A stretch of 47,200 nucleotides of DNA from CANHCC01 sp040381555 (lineage in GTDB: Bacteria; Bacteroidota; Bacteroidia; J057; RFSG01). The first letter of the stretch is position 1. Each line of letters begins with the position of its first letter. The notes beneath the pieces are model-generated. The model was not told the origin of the DNA. It saw only the letters and a list, made by a program, of their open reading frames with translations, and searched no databases. The translations under genes were made by a program, and so were the position numbers. Location: positions 1 through 47,200 of the forward strand of contig JBEIHC010000004.1 in assembly GCA_040381555.1 (NCBI GenBank). The letters run 5' to 3'. This document shows positions 26,426 through 35,099 of this stretch, piece after piece.

Positions 26426-27451
26426 CTATTTACAATGCTTTTTAATCCAAATCTTAGCTTCCTCGATGGGAGGATTTGCTTGAGCGGCTTCCTGCCAATC
26501 ATTGCAGGCATCCTGTTTGCGACCTTGATAAAAAACACTCAAGCCTTTATTAAATAAGGCTAAGGCTCTCTCCTCTGTATTCATATCTAAAGCCCGGATA
26601 TAATCCATTTCTGCAGGTTCATATTTTTTCTGAGCCAGTAAATAATAACCCCTACTCAGAAATAATCCGGCATCATCCACTTTCTTTAACAAAGCCGAAT
26701 CTAAGGCTCGAATAGCTCCCAAGGTGTCATTTATTTCAGCTCGAGCTTCTGATAAATTAACCCATAAAATAGGATCGTCCGGATATCGGGAAAGATATTG
26801 TGCATAGTCGTGAGCAGCACCAGGCATTTCCCCCATATCAAAACGCAAATTGGCTCTTTTGATTAGACACAGGGAATCTTTACCAGACAATTCTAAGCAC
26901 TTATCATAATCATGCAAAGCACTCTTACCGTCTAACTGAGCTTCCCGAAGTTGAGCTCTTATTTTCCAGCCAGCAGCCAAATCCGGGTTATTGGTGACCA
27001 TATCATCTGCGGTTAAAAGGGCAGATCTTTCTGAATTCTCCCGGATGAGCACCGCTATTTTAAATTCATACCCACTTATATCTCTCGGGTTTTGTAAAAT
27101 ATATCGGCTAACCTCTCGTAAAGCCATCTCTCTTTGACCGATACCTTCATATACTTCGGCACGCAACAAATAAACCGGGCTAAAATCAGGCTCTTTCAAT
27201 AGGGCTGTATCTAAATCTGACATGGCAGATTTAAGATCTCCTTTTAGTTGTTTCAGAATGGCGCGCTTGTAATAGCCTTTAGCCTTTTGAGGCTCAAGTT
27301 GCACTGCCCGATTGAGATAAAGCAATGCCGATTGATAATCTCCTTCTTCCATACGCCTAAATCCGGCATTGATATAAACGTCCTGATTCTGAGCATACAG
27401 TATCCCACTCAGGGTAAACAGACAGAAGATTATTTTAAACATGGCATTCAT
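26426..27451 (-). CDS. secreted tetratricopeptide repeat protein
   Basis: A 341-residue exported TPR protein. Signal peptide FKIIFCLFTLSGILYAQ (start ATG at 27451, or more likely MFKII at 27442). The rest is a row of about eight or nine TPR units of roughly 34 residues, such as INAGFRRMEEGDYQSALLYLNRAVQLEPQ split over two helices, then AKGYYKRAILKQLKGDLKSA. TPR units bind other proteins, so this is a probable periplasmic scaffold; no enzyme domain is seen. A TATCTTTA box lies 11 nt before the first ATG. It is 69 nt downstream of the 247-residue secreted protein gene on the same strand and could share its message, though it has its own possible promoter. Confidence 0.88.
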   Translation of the reverse strand: MNAMFKIIFCLFTLSGILYAQNQDVYINAGFRRMEEGDYQSALLYLNRAVQLEPQKAKGYYKRAILKQLKGDLKSAMSDLDTALLKEPDFSPVYLLRAEVYEGIGQREMALREVSRYILQNPRDISGYEFKIAVLIRENSERSALLTADDMVTNNPDLAAGWKIRAQLREAQLDGKSALHDYDKCLELSGKDSLCLIKRANLRFDMGEMPGAAHDYAQYLSRYPDDPILWVNLSEARAEINDTLGAIRALDSALLKKVDDAGLFLSRGYYLLAQKKYEPAEMDYIRALDMNTEERALALFNKGLSVFYQGRKQDACNDWQEAAQANPPIEEAKIWIKKHCK

Positions 27452-27520
27452 TTCTTGGAGGGTAAAGATACTTGGATTCGGGGAAATATCTGTTGGATTT
27501 AAGAATCGTGTTCATTCTAC

Positions 27521-28264
27521 TTACTTAGCGTTAAGGGAACGAAAATAGGTTTCTGTAAATCGATTATCCAACGAAAAATAGAACTGTACCGAAAGGAGTA
27601 CCTTTTTCCTTAAAACAGGATATTCATCTACCCAATGCCAAAACTCCTTGCTTCCAGAAAATAAGCGAGCAGAGAGGGCATTAAAATCATTTTCCAAAGA
27701 AGAAGCTGCCCAAGCATTGAGAAAACCTAAGGCTAACCATTCAGGTTCTATGGCCAATTGAGCAGAATCAAATGAAAAATAGTCTGCTTGCTGCCATTCC
27801 ATCCCTTCAGGCAGTAAGTTCTCCCACTCAGTATTATTAAAATAACGGGGATAATTATTCAGTAGAATACTAGATAATTCCCGATGGAAAACACTTTCTA
27901 GAAACTCAGGGGACCAATTCTTGGAAGAATCCGCAAATGCGAGCCAGATCCGATTATGTGTATAGGTACCCGGATAATAGTGCTCAAAAAAGATCAGATG
28001 CCGCACCAATAAGATTTCACTTAGGCTTTCTTTCAAAATATGCTCCGGGTACTTTCGAAGGCTGGATTCCAGTCGTCTAATCAAAGGATTTAGCTCATTT
28101 GCGAATATTGGCTCCACCTTCCCTTTGACTGGCTCTTTTCTCCATTGAACAGGAATTTTTGTTGCCGCTAGGCCATGGGTTATACCTATACCTGCCACTC
28201 GTTGATATTGAGCAGAAAGTATGATTGGAAACAGGAGGCATAATCCTACAATCAAAGCTTTCAT
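27521..28264 (-). CDS. secreted metallopeptidase-like protein with degraded metal motif
   Basis: A 247-residue exported protein with a signal peptide (KALIVGLCLLFPIILSAQ). The middle has ESVFHRELSSILLNNYPRYFN, then SSLENDFNALSARLFSG and FTETYFRSL. These resemble a group of Bacteroidota putative zinc peptidases that carry an FHHEFSSIL-like helix and a downstream ENDFxE helix. Here the HE pair has become H-R-E and no HExxH is present, so zinc binding and catalysis are doubtful. That family link is from memory and should be tested. A TATTTTAG box ends 4 nt before the ATG. Function unknown. Confidence 0.7.
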   Translation of the reverse strand: MKALIVGLCLLFPIILSAQYQRVAGIGITHGLAATKIPVQWRKEPVKGKVEPIFANELNPLIRRLESSLRKYPEHILKESLSEILLVRHLIFFEHYYPGTYTHNRIWLAFADSSKNWSPEFLESVFHRELSSILLNNYPRYFNNTEWENLLPEGMEWQQADYFSFDSAQLAIEPEWLALGFLNAWAASSLENDFNALSARLFSGSKEFWHWVDEYPVLRKKVLLSVQFYFSLDNRFTETYFRSLNAK

Positions 28265-28268
28265 TCTT

Positions 28269-28276
28269 CTAAAATA
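28269..28276 (-). promoter_or_regulatory. -7-like box directly before the 247-residue secreted protein
   Basis: TATTTTAG on the minus strand, ending 4 nt before the ATG at 28264. It diverges from the box of the OmpH-like gene 75 nt away. Confidence 0.35.
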
Positions 28277-28351
28277 ATCAAAATTTCAGCAAAATCGTAA
28301 TTAAGAGCGCCAAAGTTCCGGAAACCGTATCTACCACAAGCAGGAAGTTTC

Positions 28352-28359
28352 TAATTTTA
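28352..28359 (+). promoter_or_regulatory. -7-like box directly before the OmpH-like gene
   Basis: TAATTTTA ending 4 nt before the ATG at 28364, the same sequence and spacing as at 16684-16691 on the other strand. Confidence 0.4.
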
Positions 28360-28363
28360 CAGC

Positions 28364-28939
28364 ATGAACAAACTCTCTCTAATCTTGAATATCGTATTAC
28401 TCATTGCAGTAGCAGTCTTGTACTATCTTCACTTTAGTGCCAGCCCCATAGGAGTAAATTATTCCCTGCCTGCTAACTTGACGGGACAACCCGTTTTATA
28501 TTTAAATACAGATAGTTTATTAACGAATTATCAATTGTTTCAGGAATCCAAAGCCCAATTAGAGCAAGAGCAGGCGCGCCTCGAAGGAAGCATGCAATCA
28601 CAAGCTGCTAATTTAGAACGAGAAGTTATGGAATTTCAACAACAATATGGAGGCATGACGCAAAGCCAAGTGGATAAAAGAAAAGAAGAGCTTGGCAGAA
28701 AAGAAGAAAAACTGATGATGCTGAGGGAGCAATTAGCAGGTCAACTCATGGAACAGGAAAGTAAATTGAACAAGCAAATCTATGATTCCATCTATAACTT
28801 TTTACAACGCTATACAGCAGGAAAAAATGTCCAATATATTTTGGGGTATTCCCCCGGAGGATCTGTGCTGTATGCCAATGACAGCCTAGATATTACTACT
28901 CAGGTGGTGGAAGGTTTGAACCTAGAATTGAAAAAATAA
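28364..28939 (+). CDS. OmpH/Skp-family periplasmic chaperone
   Basis: A 191-residue protein with an N-terminal hydrophobic segment (about 6-22), a short beta strand VLYLNTDSLLTNYQLFQES, a long charged coiled coil (about 60-135, many Glu, Gln and Lys), and a C-terminal strand region with VQYILGYSPGGSVLYANDSLDIT. This is the Skp layout: three coiled-coil tentacles on a beta body that hold unfolded outer membrane proteins. It sits alone rather than next to bamA. The single hydrophobic segment may anchor it rather than be cleaved. Confidence 0.88.
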   Translation: MNKLSLILNIVLLIAVAVLYYLHFSASPIGVNYSLPANLTGQPVLYLNTDSLLTNYQLFQESKAQLEQEQARLEGSMQSQAANLEREVMEFQQQYGGMTQSQVDKRKEELGRKEEKLMMLREQLAGQLMEQESKLNKQIYDSIYNFLQRYTAGKNVQYILGYSPGGSVLYANDSLDITTQVVEGLNLELKK

Positions 28940-29007
28940 GGTTGATTATCCTTAAAGCATTCGATTTCTCTTTGGCGGGATTTTATCAGCGCAACTGCTT
29001 TCTCTTT

Positions 29008-31080
29008 TTACCAATTCAGTAATTCTTCGATTTTAGCTTTTACCTTATCAGCATTGGGGAGCATGGTTTTCTCGAGTGTAGCATTTAATGGTACTGCCGG
29101 ACTATTAGCTGATCCCATAGTCATGATGGGAGCATCCAAAATTTGAAAACATTCCTGAGCAGCGCGTCCTGCCAATGATTCTGCATAGGAATTTTCTAAC
29201 GCTTCCTCGGTAAGAAACAAAGCTTTTCCATGGCGACGAATACTCGAAATTATCGCTTCCCAATCGACGGGTTGCAAAGTGCGCAAATCCAAAATCTCTA
29301 CCTGGTCTTTCATTTCTTTTGAGGCATTTCTTGCCCAATGAACTCCCATTCCATAAGTAATGACCACGCAGGATTCACCGTTTTCAATTGCTTGTTGGGA
29401 AGCCTCCTGATATTGACGGGCTTTCCCAAGAGGAATAATATAATCCTCATCAGGCTCAATGGTGCGTGCTTCCTGGCTGCCGGGCACTTTAGACCAGTAC
29501 AACCCTTTGTGCTCAAAAAACACGACCGGATTAGGGTCATAGAAAGCGGCTTTAAAGAGACCTTTCATATCCGCAGCATTGGAAGGATAGACGACTTTTA
29601 TTCCCTTAATTGTTAGTACCGTAGACTCCACACTCGAGGAATGATAGGGCCCTCCACTTCCATAAGCTCCAATGGGCACACGAATTAATGTCTGAACAGG
29701 CCATTTCCCATTGGTCAAATAGCAGGATCGGCTGACTTCGGTAAAAAGCTGATTTAATCCAGGCCAAATATAATCAGCAAACTGTACTTCGACAATGGGC
29801 TTGCATCCGACTGCTGACATTCCAACCGTACTCCCGATAATATAAGCTTCCTGAATGGGGGTATTAAAAACTCTTTTATCTCCATATTTTTTTGCCAGCA
29901 GCGCAGCTTCTCTGAATACACCTCCCAATCCCCCCCCTACATCCTGACCATAAAGCAGGCTTTCGGGATGTTTGCGCATGATTTCATCCACCGCATGTAA
30001 AGCTGCATCTACCATCACCACTTCTTTTCCATTTTCAGGTTTGCGCATACCCTTTTCTTCGGTAATGGGAGTAGGGGCAAAAATATGCGTCATTAAATCT
30101 TCAGGGGAAGGATCTTCTGCTTCTTTTGCACGCTCAAAATCTTCCCGAGCAAGTTGCCTGGCTGTCTGAGCTATTTCATCCAACTTTTCGGAATCAACGC
30201 CAATTCGAATCAATTCATTTCGAAGAAAAGGAATTGGATCCTGGGACATAGCGAGTTCCAAATCCTCCTTCGGGCGATACCATTCTCTTCTCACCCCAGA
30301 GGTATGATGCCCAATTAATGGGACATCTGCCTGAACCAGAAAAGGCCGGCGTTCGGTTCGAATGGTTTCAATTACTTTAGACAAAGTCACATAGGACTCA
30401 ATAAAATCAGCCCCATTTATTCGGACAGTTTCTAAGCCTTTAAACCCCTTAGCAAATTCAATAGCGTTCATATTACGCATTTCGGCTCCGGTTGCCGAGA
30501 TACCCCAATTATTATCTTGCACTAAATACAAGATAGGATACTGGTGCAATACAGCCATTTGAAAGGCTTCTGAAACTTCCCCTTCCGTAATGGCACCATC
30601 TCCCAGAGAACAAACCGCTATAGGGGCGTGTTCAAGAGTGGAGTCTGATAATCCTTGAGTTTCCAGATATTTTATACCTTGAGCAATACCCGTTGTGGGA
30701 ATAACCTGCATTCCAGTGGCAGAGGATTGATGGGGAATCTTGGGCATATCAGGCCTTCTCAAACTGGGATGTCCGTAATAAGTTCGCCCTCCAGAAAATG
30801 GGTCATCCTTTTTTGCCAATTGCTGCAGCATAAGATCATAGGGCTTCAAGCCGATTCCTAATAGAATGGACTCATCCCGATAGTATGGGGCAACAAAATC
30901 CTGAGGTAACAATTGAAAAGCCAAAGCCAACTGAATAGCCTCATGACCTCGGGAAGTAGAATGGACATACTTGCAGAGTTCACGATTTTCTTCATAAATG
31001 AGGGCCATTTCCTCGGCCGTACTCATGAGTTCGTATGCTTTTATCAGGAGATCCAGTTCAATTTTTACTCGGGTGGTCAT
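29008..31080 (-). CDS. fused E1 alpha-beta 2-oxoacid (probably branched-chain) dehydrogenase
   Basis: A 690-residue fusion of both E1 subunits of a thiamine-diphosphate-dependent 2-oxoacid dehydrogenase. The alpha half (about 1-340) has the ThDP motif GDGAITEGEVSEAF...VQDNN and SRGHEAIQLALA. The beta half (about 360-690) has LLYGQDVGGGLGGVF, RVFNTPIQEAYIIG and YGSGGPYHSSSVES. It would decarboxylate branched-chain 2-oxoacids and feed iso-branched CoA primers for FabH, although pyruvate cannot be excluded. I place the start at the ATG at 31080 (MTTRVKIELDLL); an ATG at 31092 is also possible. A TTG reading from 31221 adds 43 residues of non-family sequence across a hairpin repeat and the promoter. 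No E2 or E3 gene is nearby. Confidence 0.9.
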   Translation of the reverse strand: MTTRVKIELDLLIKAYELMSTAEEMALIYEENRELCKYVHSTSRGHEAIQLALAFQLLPQDFVAPYYRDESILLGIGLKPYDLMLQQLAKKDDPFSGGRTYYGHPSLRRPDMPKIPHQSSATGMQVIPTTGIAQGIKYLETQGLSDSTLEHAPIAVCSLGDGAITEGEVSEAFQMAVLHQYPILYLVQDNNWGISATGAEMRNMNAIEFAKGFKGLETVRINGADFIESYVTLSKVIETIRTERRPFLVQADVPLIGHHTSGVRREWYRPKEDLELAMSQDPIPFLRNELIRIGVDSEKLDEIAQTARQLAREDFERAKEAEDPSPEDLMTHIFAPTPITEEKGMRKPENGKEVVMVDAALHAVDEIMRKHPESLLYGQDVGGGLGGVFREAALLAKKYGDKRVFNTPIQEAYIIGSTVGMSAVGCKPIVEVQFADYIWPGLNQLFTEVSRSCYLTNGKWPVQTLIRVPIGAYGSGGPYHSSSVESTVLTIKGIKVVYPSNAADMKGLFKAAFYDPNPVVFFEHKGLYWSKVPGSQEARTIEPDEDYIIPLGKARQYQEASQQAIENGESCVVITYGMGVHWARNASKEMKDQVEILDLRTLQPVDWEAIISSIRRHGKALFLTEEALENSYAESLAGRAAQECFQILDAPIMTMGSANSPAVPLNATLEKTMLPNADKVKAKIEELLNW

Positions 31081-31122
31081 ATTTAAGTTCATTTCTCGTG
31101 CAGCGTGCGTAAGGAAGAATGT

Positions 31123-31130
31123 CAAAATTA
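31123..31130 (-). promoter_or_regulatory. -7 box of the fused E1 gene
   Basis: TAATTTTG on the minus strand, an exact TAnnTTTG match 30 nt upstream of the ATG at 31092. A CTTTG lies 15 nt further up (31150-31146), shorter than the usual 19-nt spacer. Confidence 0.5.
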
Positions 31131-31183
31131 GAAAGTATGGCTTACAAAGAGCGCAGAAAACTAAAAATTGCCGAATCTTATGG

Positions 31184-31196
31184 CGTGCAGCACGCA
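31184..31196. repeat. 13-nt hairpin repeat, copy 2
   Basis: GCGTGCAGCACGC, a perfect 5-bp stem around CAG, followed by aATAAAA. It lies in the 283-nt divergent gap between the fused E1 gene and the T9SS protein gene at 31376. Copies 1 and 3 share the TGCAGCA core and the ATAAA flank. Confidence 0.7.
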
Positions 31197-31310
31197 ATAA
31201 AAATATCCAGCCAAGTGGCAATCCGTTCCATTCAGGACTTATTTTCTACCATTTTTCCGAGATATTTGTTTTTTCTCGGTCGGGATTGTACTTTTAAGGT
31301 TACAAATCCA

Positions 31311-31342
31311 TTGGGCCTACATAGGTCTGTGAGATACTTTTC
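31311..31342 (+). promoter_or_regulatory. probable promoter of the T9SS gene at 31376
   Basis: TTG (31311-31313), a 21-nt spacer, then TACTTTTC (31335-31342), close to TAnnTTTG. The ATG is 33 nt downstream. Confidence 0.45.
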
Positions 31343-31375
31343 TGATTAAATAAACATTCAATAATAGGCTTCGAT

Positions 31376-34300
31376 ATGAAATTTTTAACAGCTTATTCGC
31401 TTTTTCTCGTTTCTCTACTTGCCTCAATGGGGTGGGTAAATGCTCAAAATAATGCCCAGATGGCATCTTATTCTGAAATTTCCAGAGGAAGAATTGCTCT
31501 ATCACAGGAAGCGAGAGTGCGGAATATCCCCAAAAACACCGGAAATAGTCTATCTGCAAGGACAGGCATTAGTTCCACAAATCCTAAAGGATGGTGGAAT
31601 GCGCCACTACCGGTACAAGCTTTGACTAATTGTACTGCAGATACAGTAGAGTATTTGAGTCTAAAAGCTTGGGTTGCTGAGAATACCCCAACCAATACAT
31701 ATGATAGTGCCTATGCCTTAACTGTTGGTACAGGTTCAGCCGTTTCTATTGGACAATGGTATCCTGCTCCTCAAGCCATGACAGTTAGCGGCTTCCGTTT
31801 CATAGCTTATTTACCACAGTCAGCGGGCAATTTCGTACACTCGGTAACATGCAATATATACAATGCGGGAACGGATTCAATGCCAACGGGAGCACCGCTT
31901 CAGACTATCTTGGTGAATGTAGATACTTCTGTGGTCTGGAGATACGCCAGTTTTATTACCAATGTGAACATTACTCCGGGGAATGGATATGTCATCACCG
32001 TAGAAAACAACTCGCAGCCAACCTCAATTTATTGTGGAGACAATCGCGCTACACCCCTCACAACAGGGTTAAATGAGTGGTTGTCCTGTGCTCAGTTTAC
32101 CGTTTCCACCAATCCTTGGCAGCACGGCTGGCAGTTTAATGTCGGGGGGCAACCTTTTAATGCGGATGCCTTTTTGCAGCCAATAGTTACTTATTCCGTT
32201 ACTGCAAACTTCACATCCTCCGTTACCTGTTTTGGGTCAACCACAGTAAATTTCACTAATACCTCTTCCCCGATTTATTTCAGTCGTTTTTATAACTTTC
32301 ACGCTTTCCTAGTTTGGCTAAACCCTTTATTCCCAGCTCCTCCCCCATTCTCTGATAGCACCTTTGTTTGGAGTTATGGAGATGCCTCGCCGAATGATAC
32401 CTTAGTAAGTCCAACTCATATCTATCCTGGAGCAAATCCATATTCAGGCACAATGACGGGAAGATTATCTCGTTGGAGAGGTACGCAATTCTGCTCTGAT
32501 ACCAAACCAATTGAGATGGGGCCTCAGCCTTCTGCGACCATAACAGCAAACGGTCCTGTAGCCTTCTGTATAGGCAACTCAGTTACGCTTACTACAGGTT
32601 CCGCCAATACTTATCAGTGGTATCGAAATGGCTCGCCTATACCTGGAGCTACTTCTAGTTCTCACAATGCGATATTAGGGGGGGCTTACACTGTCAAACT
32701 CTCGAATAGCAGTGCCTGTACCGACTCTACTTTAGCCGGGGTAACAGTTACCTTACTTCCCGGTGCAACAGCCTCCATTACCTCTGGGGGACCTTTGGCA
32801 TTTTGTAATGGAGGAAGCGTTACCCTAACTGCCTCTGGAGGAACCACTCAACAATGGTATCTGAATGGCAATTTAATTTCCGGTGCAACCAATTCGAACT
32901 ACAATGCAACTTCCCAAGGAAGTTATACAGTTAAGGTGTTCAATAGTTCTGGTTGCCCAGATTCTACTATTGTGCCTACTATAGTAAATGTTCAGTCAGC
33001 AGGTTTATTAAACCCTGGCCCCTCAGCAGTGTGTACCGGTCCAGTAGTATTAAATGGCCTTAATGGTGTTCGTTATCAATGGTTCCAAGATAACAACTTG
33101 TTGCCTGGGGAAACCAATCAACAATATACTGCGATTGTGAATGGTTCATACGGTGTTGAAATAGAATTTGCCTCGGGATGTATCGATACTATGAATCCCC
33201 CATTTGTTTTGGCAATTGGAGCAATGAATGCAACTGTTAATGCCAGCGGTCCCTTAACATTCTGCGGGGGAGGCAGTGTGGTACTTTCTCCAGTTACTCA
33301 AGGTGCAGGTACTTACCAATGGTATGATAATAATGTGTTGATTCCGAATGGGACAACAGGCTCCTACACAGCAACATCCTCCGGACTATTCACTGTAGTA
33401 GTGTCTAGTCCAGGGCCTGGATGTACTGATTCCACAGCTGTTGGCATTACCGTAACGGTGAATCCCACCCCTGTTGCTTCAGCCACCACAAGTGGTACAA
33501 CTACTATTTGCCCAGGAGGCAATGTCACCTTTACTGCTAGTGGAGGATTATCCTATCAATGGGTCAAAGACCAGGCGCCCATCCCGGGTGCAATCGGAAC
33601 CACCCTTACCGTAAATGGTACAGACCCGGGTCAATACAATGTGATTGTCTCCAATGGCCCTTGTTCAGATACTTTGAGCACTCCCTTTTTAGTAATAGCT
33701 CAACCTTTGGTAGCTTCAACTATTCAGAGCGGCTCATACACAATTTGTTCAAACAACCCATTGCTGATTGAGGCCTTACCTTCTGGTGCTCAGAATTATA
33801 GATGGTATCGTAATGGAACGCAAGTATCTTCCGGGCCCTCTAATGTTTACTCTGCCAATGTGTCTGGTAACTACACAGTTAAAATTTCTAATCCTGGATG
33901 TTCAGATTCCACTACTACATCCATTTTGCTCAATGTAAATCCAGCTCCGAATGCTCCTGTTGTAGCCTCTGGCCCGCTAACACTCTGTTCTGGTGATTCT
34001 ATCGATTTATCCATAACCGGAGGTATTTCTTACCAGTGGTATCGCAATGGAATACAAATCCCTGGAGAAACGACCACCAATCTAACTGTAGCTATCAGTG
34101 GACTTTATTCTGTTAGAGTAATTAATGGAATTGGATGTGCCGATTCCGCTGCTTCCGCAAATGTGGTCGTATCCCCCTCTCCCAATGCCTCCCTATCCGT
34201 AACTGGAAATCTCAATTTCTGTGTTGGCGATAATGTATTACTCACTGCTCCCGGAACCATACAATCTGGCTATACTTATGTTTGGTTGAGAAATGGTAAT

Positions 34301-34921
34301 ATCATCAATGGGGCGACAGCTCCCTTCTATTCTGCCAGCAATGCAGGCACCTATAATGTTGTGGTAACCTTGGGTATCTGCACTGATACTTTAATGAACG
34401 GAGCAGTTGTTGCAGTAGATAGCCTTCCTCCATTAGCAGGATTCACCCCAACCTTATTAGGATCAACTGTCAATTACAACAATACCAGTATTCGGGCAAA
34501 TGCCTATCTATGGAAAATGGGAGACGGCACGGAGTACACTTCTACCAATGTCACTCATTCCTATACCCAAGGGGGCATCTATACTGTTGTTCTCTATGCT
34601 TATAATGCCTGTGGATGGGATAGCTTCCTGATTCAGGTTATGACTCAAGTTGATCCTCTTGCTGATGATTTGCAATCCTTAGAGGTATATCCTAATCCAG
34701 GAAATGGGGTGTTCCACATTCGGGTAAATTCTACTAATAACAGCCCAATGGAGTATAGTCTAACTGATCTGAGCGGTAAGGCGATATTCATTGGTAAAGA
34801 AGAAATGAATATTGGTACTATGGATAAAACAGTAGATTTATCTCGTTTCGCCTCCGGAGTGTATTTGTTAAACATCCGAAAAGGAGAAGCGGTGGTAAAC
34901 CGAAAACTGATTATCCGATAA
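31376..34921 (+). CDS. secreted Ig-like repeat protein with T9SS type A sorting domain
   Basis: An 1181-residue exported protein. Signal peptide KFLTAYSLFLVSLLASMGWVNAQ. The N-terminal 380 residues hold a non-repeated beta-rich region with AMTVSGFRFIAYLPQSAGNF and NVNITPGNGYVITVEN (possibly a carbohydrate- or ligand-binding jelly roll, inferred), then a PKD-like stretch. About eight Ig-like repeats follow (about 385-1025), each with a start like SGPLTFC and a core like YQWYRNGSPIPGATSSS. A final PKD-like domain (AYLWKMGDGTEYTST) precedes the type A sorting domain LEVYPNPGNGVFHIRV ... FASGVYLLNI at the C-terminus. Likely a surface adhesin. The repeat family is the same as in the 1073-residue protein at 9508, but with QWY instead of LWS cores. 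Confidence 0.9.
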   Translation: MKFLTAYSLFLVSLLASMGWVNAQNNAQMASYSEISRGRIALSQEARVRNIPKNTGNSLSARTGISSTNPKGWWNAPLPVQALTNCTADTVEYLSLKAWVAENTPTNTYDSAYALTVGTGSAVSIGQWYPAPQAMTVSGFRFIAYLPQSAGNFVHSVTCNIYNAGTDSMPTGAPLQTILVNVDTSVVWRYASFITNVNITPGNGYVITVENNSQPTSIYCGDNRATPLTTGLNEWLSCAQFTVSTNPWQHGWQFNVGGQPFNADAFLQPIVTYSVTANFTSSVTCFGSTTVNFTNTSSPIYFSRFYNFHAFLVWLNPLFPAPPPFSDSTFVWSYGDASPNDTLVSPTHIYPGANPYSGTMTGRLSRWRGTQFCSDTKPIEMGPQPSATITANGPVAFCIGNSVTLTTGSANTYQWYRNGSPIPGATSSSHNAILGGAYTVKLSNSSACTDSTLAGVTVTLLPGATASITSGGPLAFCNGGSVTLTASGGTTQQWYLNGNLISGATNSNYNATSQGSYTVKVFNSSGCPDSTIVPTIVNVQSAGLLNPGPSAVCTGPVVLNGLNGVRYQWFQDNNLLPGETNQQYTAIVNGSYGVEIEFASGCIDTMNPPFVLAIGAMNATVNASGPLTFCGGGSVVLSPVTQGAGTYQWYDNNVLIPNGTTGSYTATSSGLFTVVVSSPGPGCTDSTAVGITVTVNPTPVASATTSGTTTICPGGNVTFTASGGLSYQWVKDQAPIPGAIGTTLTVNGTDPGQYNVIVSNGPCSDTLSTPFLVIAQPLVASTIQSGSYTICSNNPLLIEALPSGAQNYRWYRNGTQVSSGPSNVYSANVSGNYTVKISNPGCSDSTTTSILLNVNPAPNAPVVASGPLTLCSGDSIDLSITGGISYQWYRNGIQIPGETTTNLTVAISGLYSVRVINGIGCADSAASANVVVSPSPNASLSVTGNLNFCVGDNVLLTAPGTIQSGYTYVWLRNGNIINGATAPFYSASNAGTYNVVVTLGICTDTLMNGAVVAVDSLPPLAGFTPTLLGSTVNYNNTSIRANAYLWKMGDGTEYTSTNVTHSYTQGGIYTVVLYAYNACGWDSFLIQVMTQVDPLADDLQSLEVYPNPGNGVFHIRVNSTNNSPMEYSLTDLSGKAIFIGKEEMNIGTMDKTVDLSRFASGVYLLNIRKGEAVVNRKLIIR

Positions 34922-34938
34922 TGTAGACTTACCTAAAC

Positions 34939-34968
34939 AAAAAAGCCTCAGTTTCCTGAGGCTTTTTT
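34939..34968 (+). terminator. terminator of the 1181-residue T9SS gene
   Basis: A 12-bp stem made of an A6 run and GCCTCA pairing with TGAGGC and six Ts around GTTTCC, 17 nt past the stop. The stem is perfect and the T run is long. Confidence 0.9.
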
Positions 34969-35047
34969 GTTTTATCCTGACATCCGTTTTGCCAAACCAA
35001 TTACCCAAATCCCATTAAGCCCGGAATAATTACCATACAATTGAGTT

Positions 35048-35055
35048 TATTTTTG
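35048..35055 (+). promoter_or_regulatory. -7 box before the duplicated-domain T9SS gene
   Basis: TATTTTTG, an exact TAnnTTTG match 44 nt upstream of the ATG at 35100. No -33 TTTG at ideal spacing. Confidence 0.4.
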
Positions 35056-35099
35056 AATAGCAGATTTTTGCAATAGCTTTGAGGGACATTTATACCATT

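Noticed and set aside
31093..31221. N-terminal extension of the fused E1 from a TTG codon
   Set aside because: The 43 extra residues are unlike E1 proteins and the DNA holds a TAATTTTG promoter box and the 13-nt hairpin repeat.
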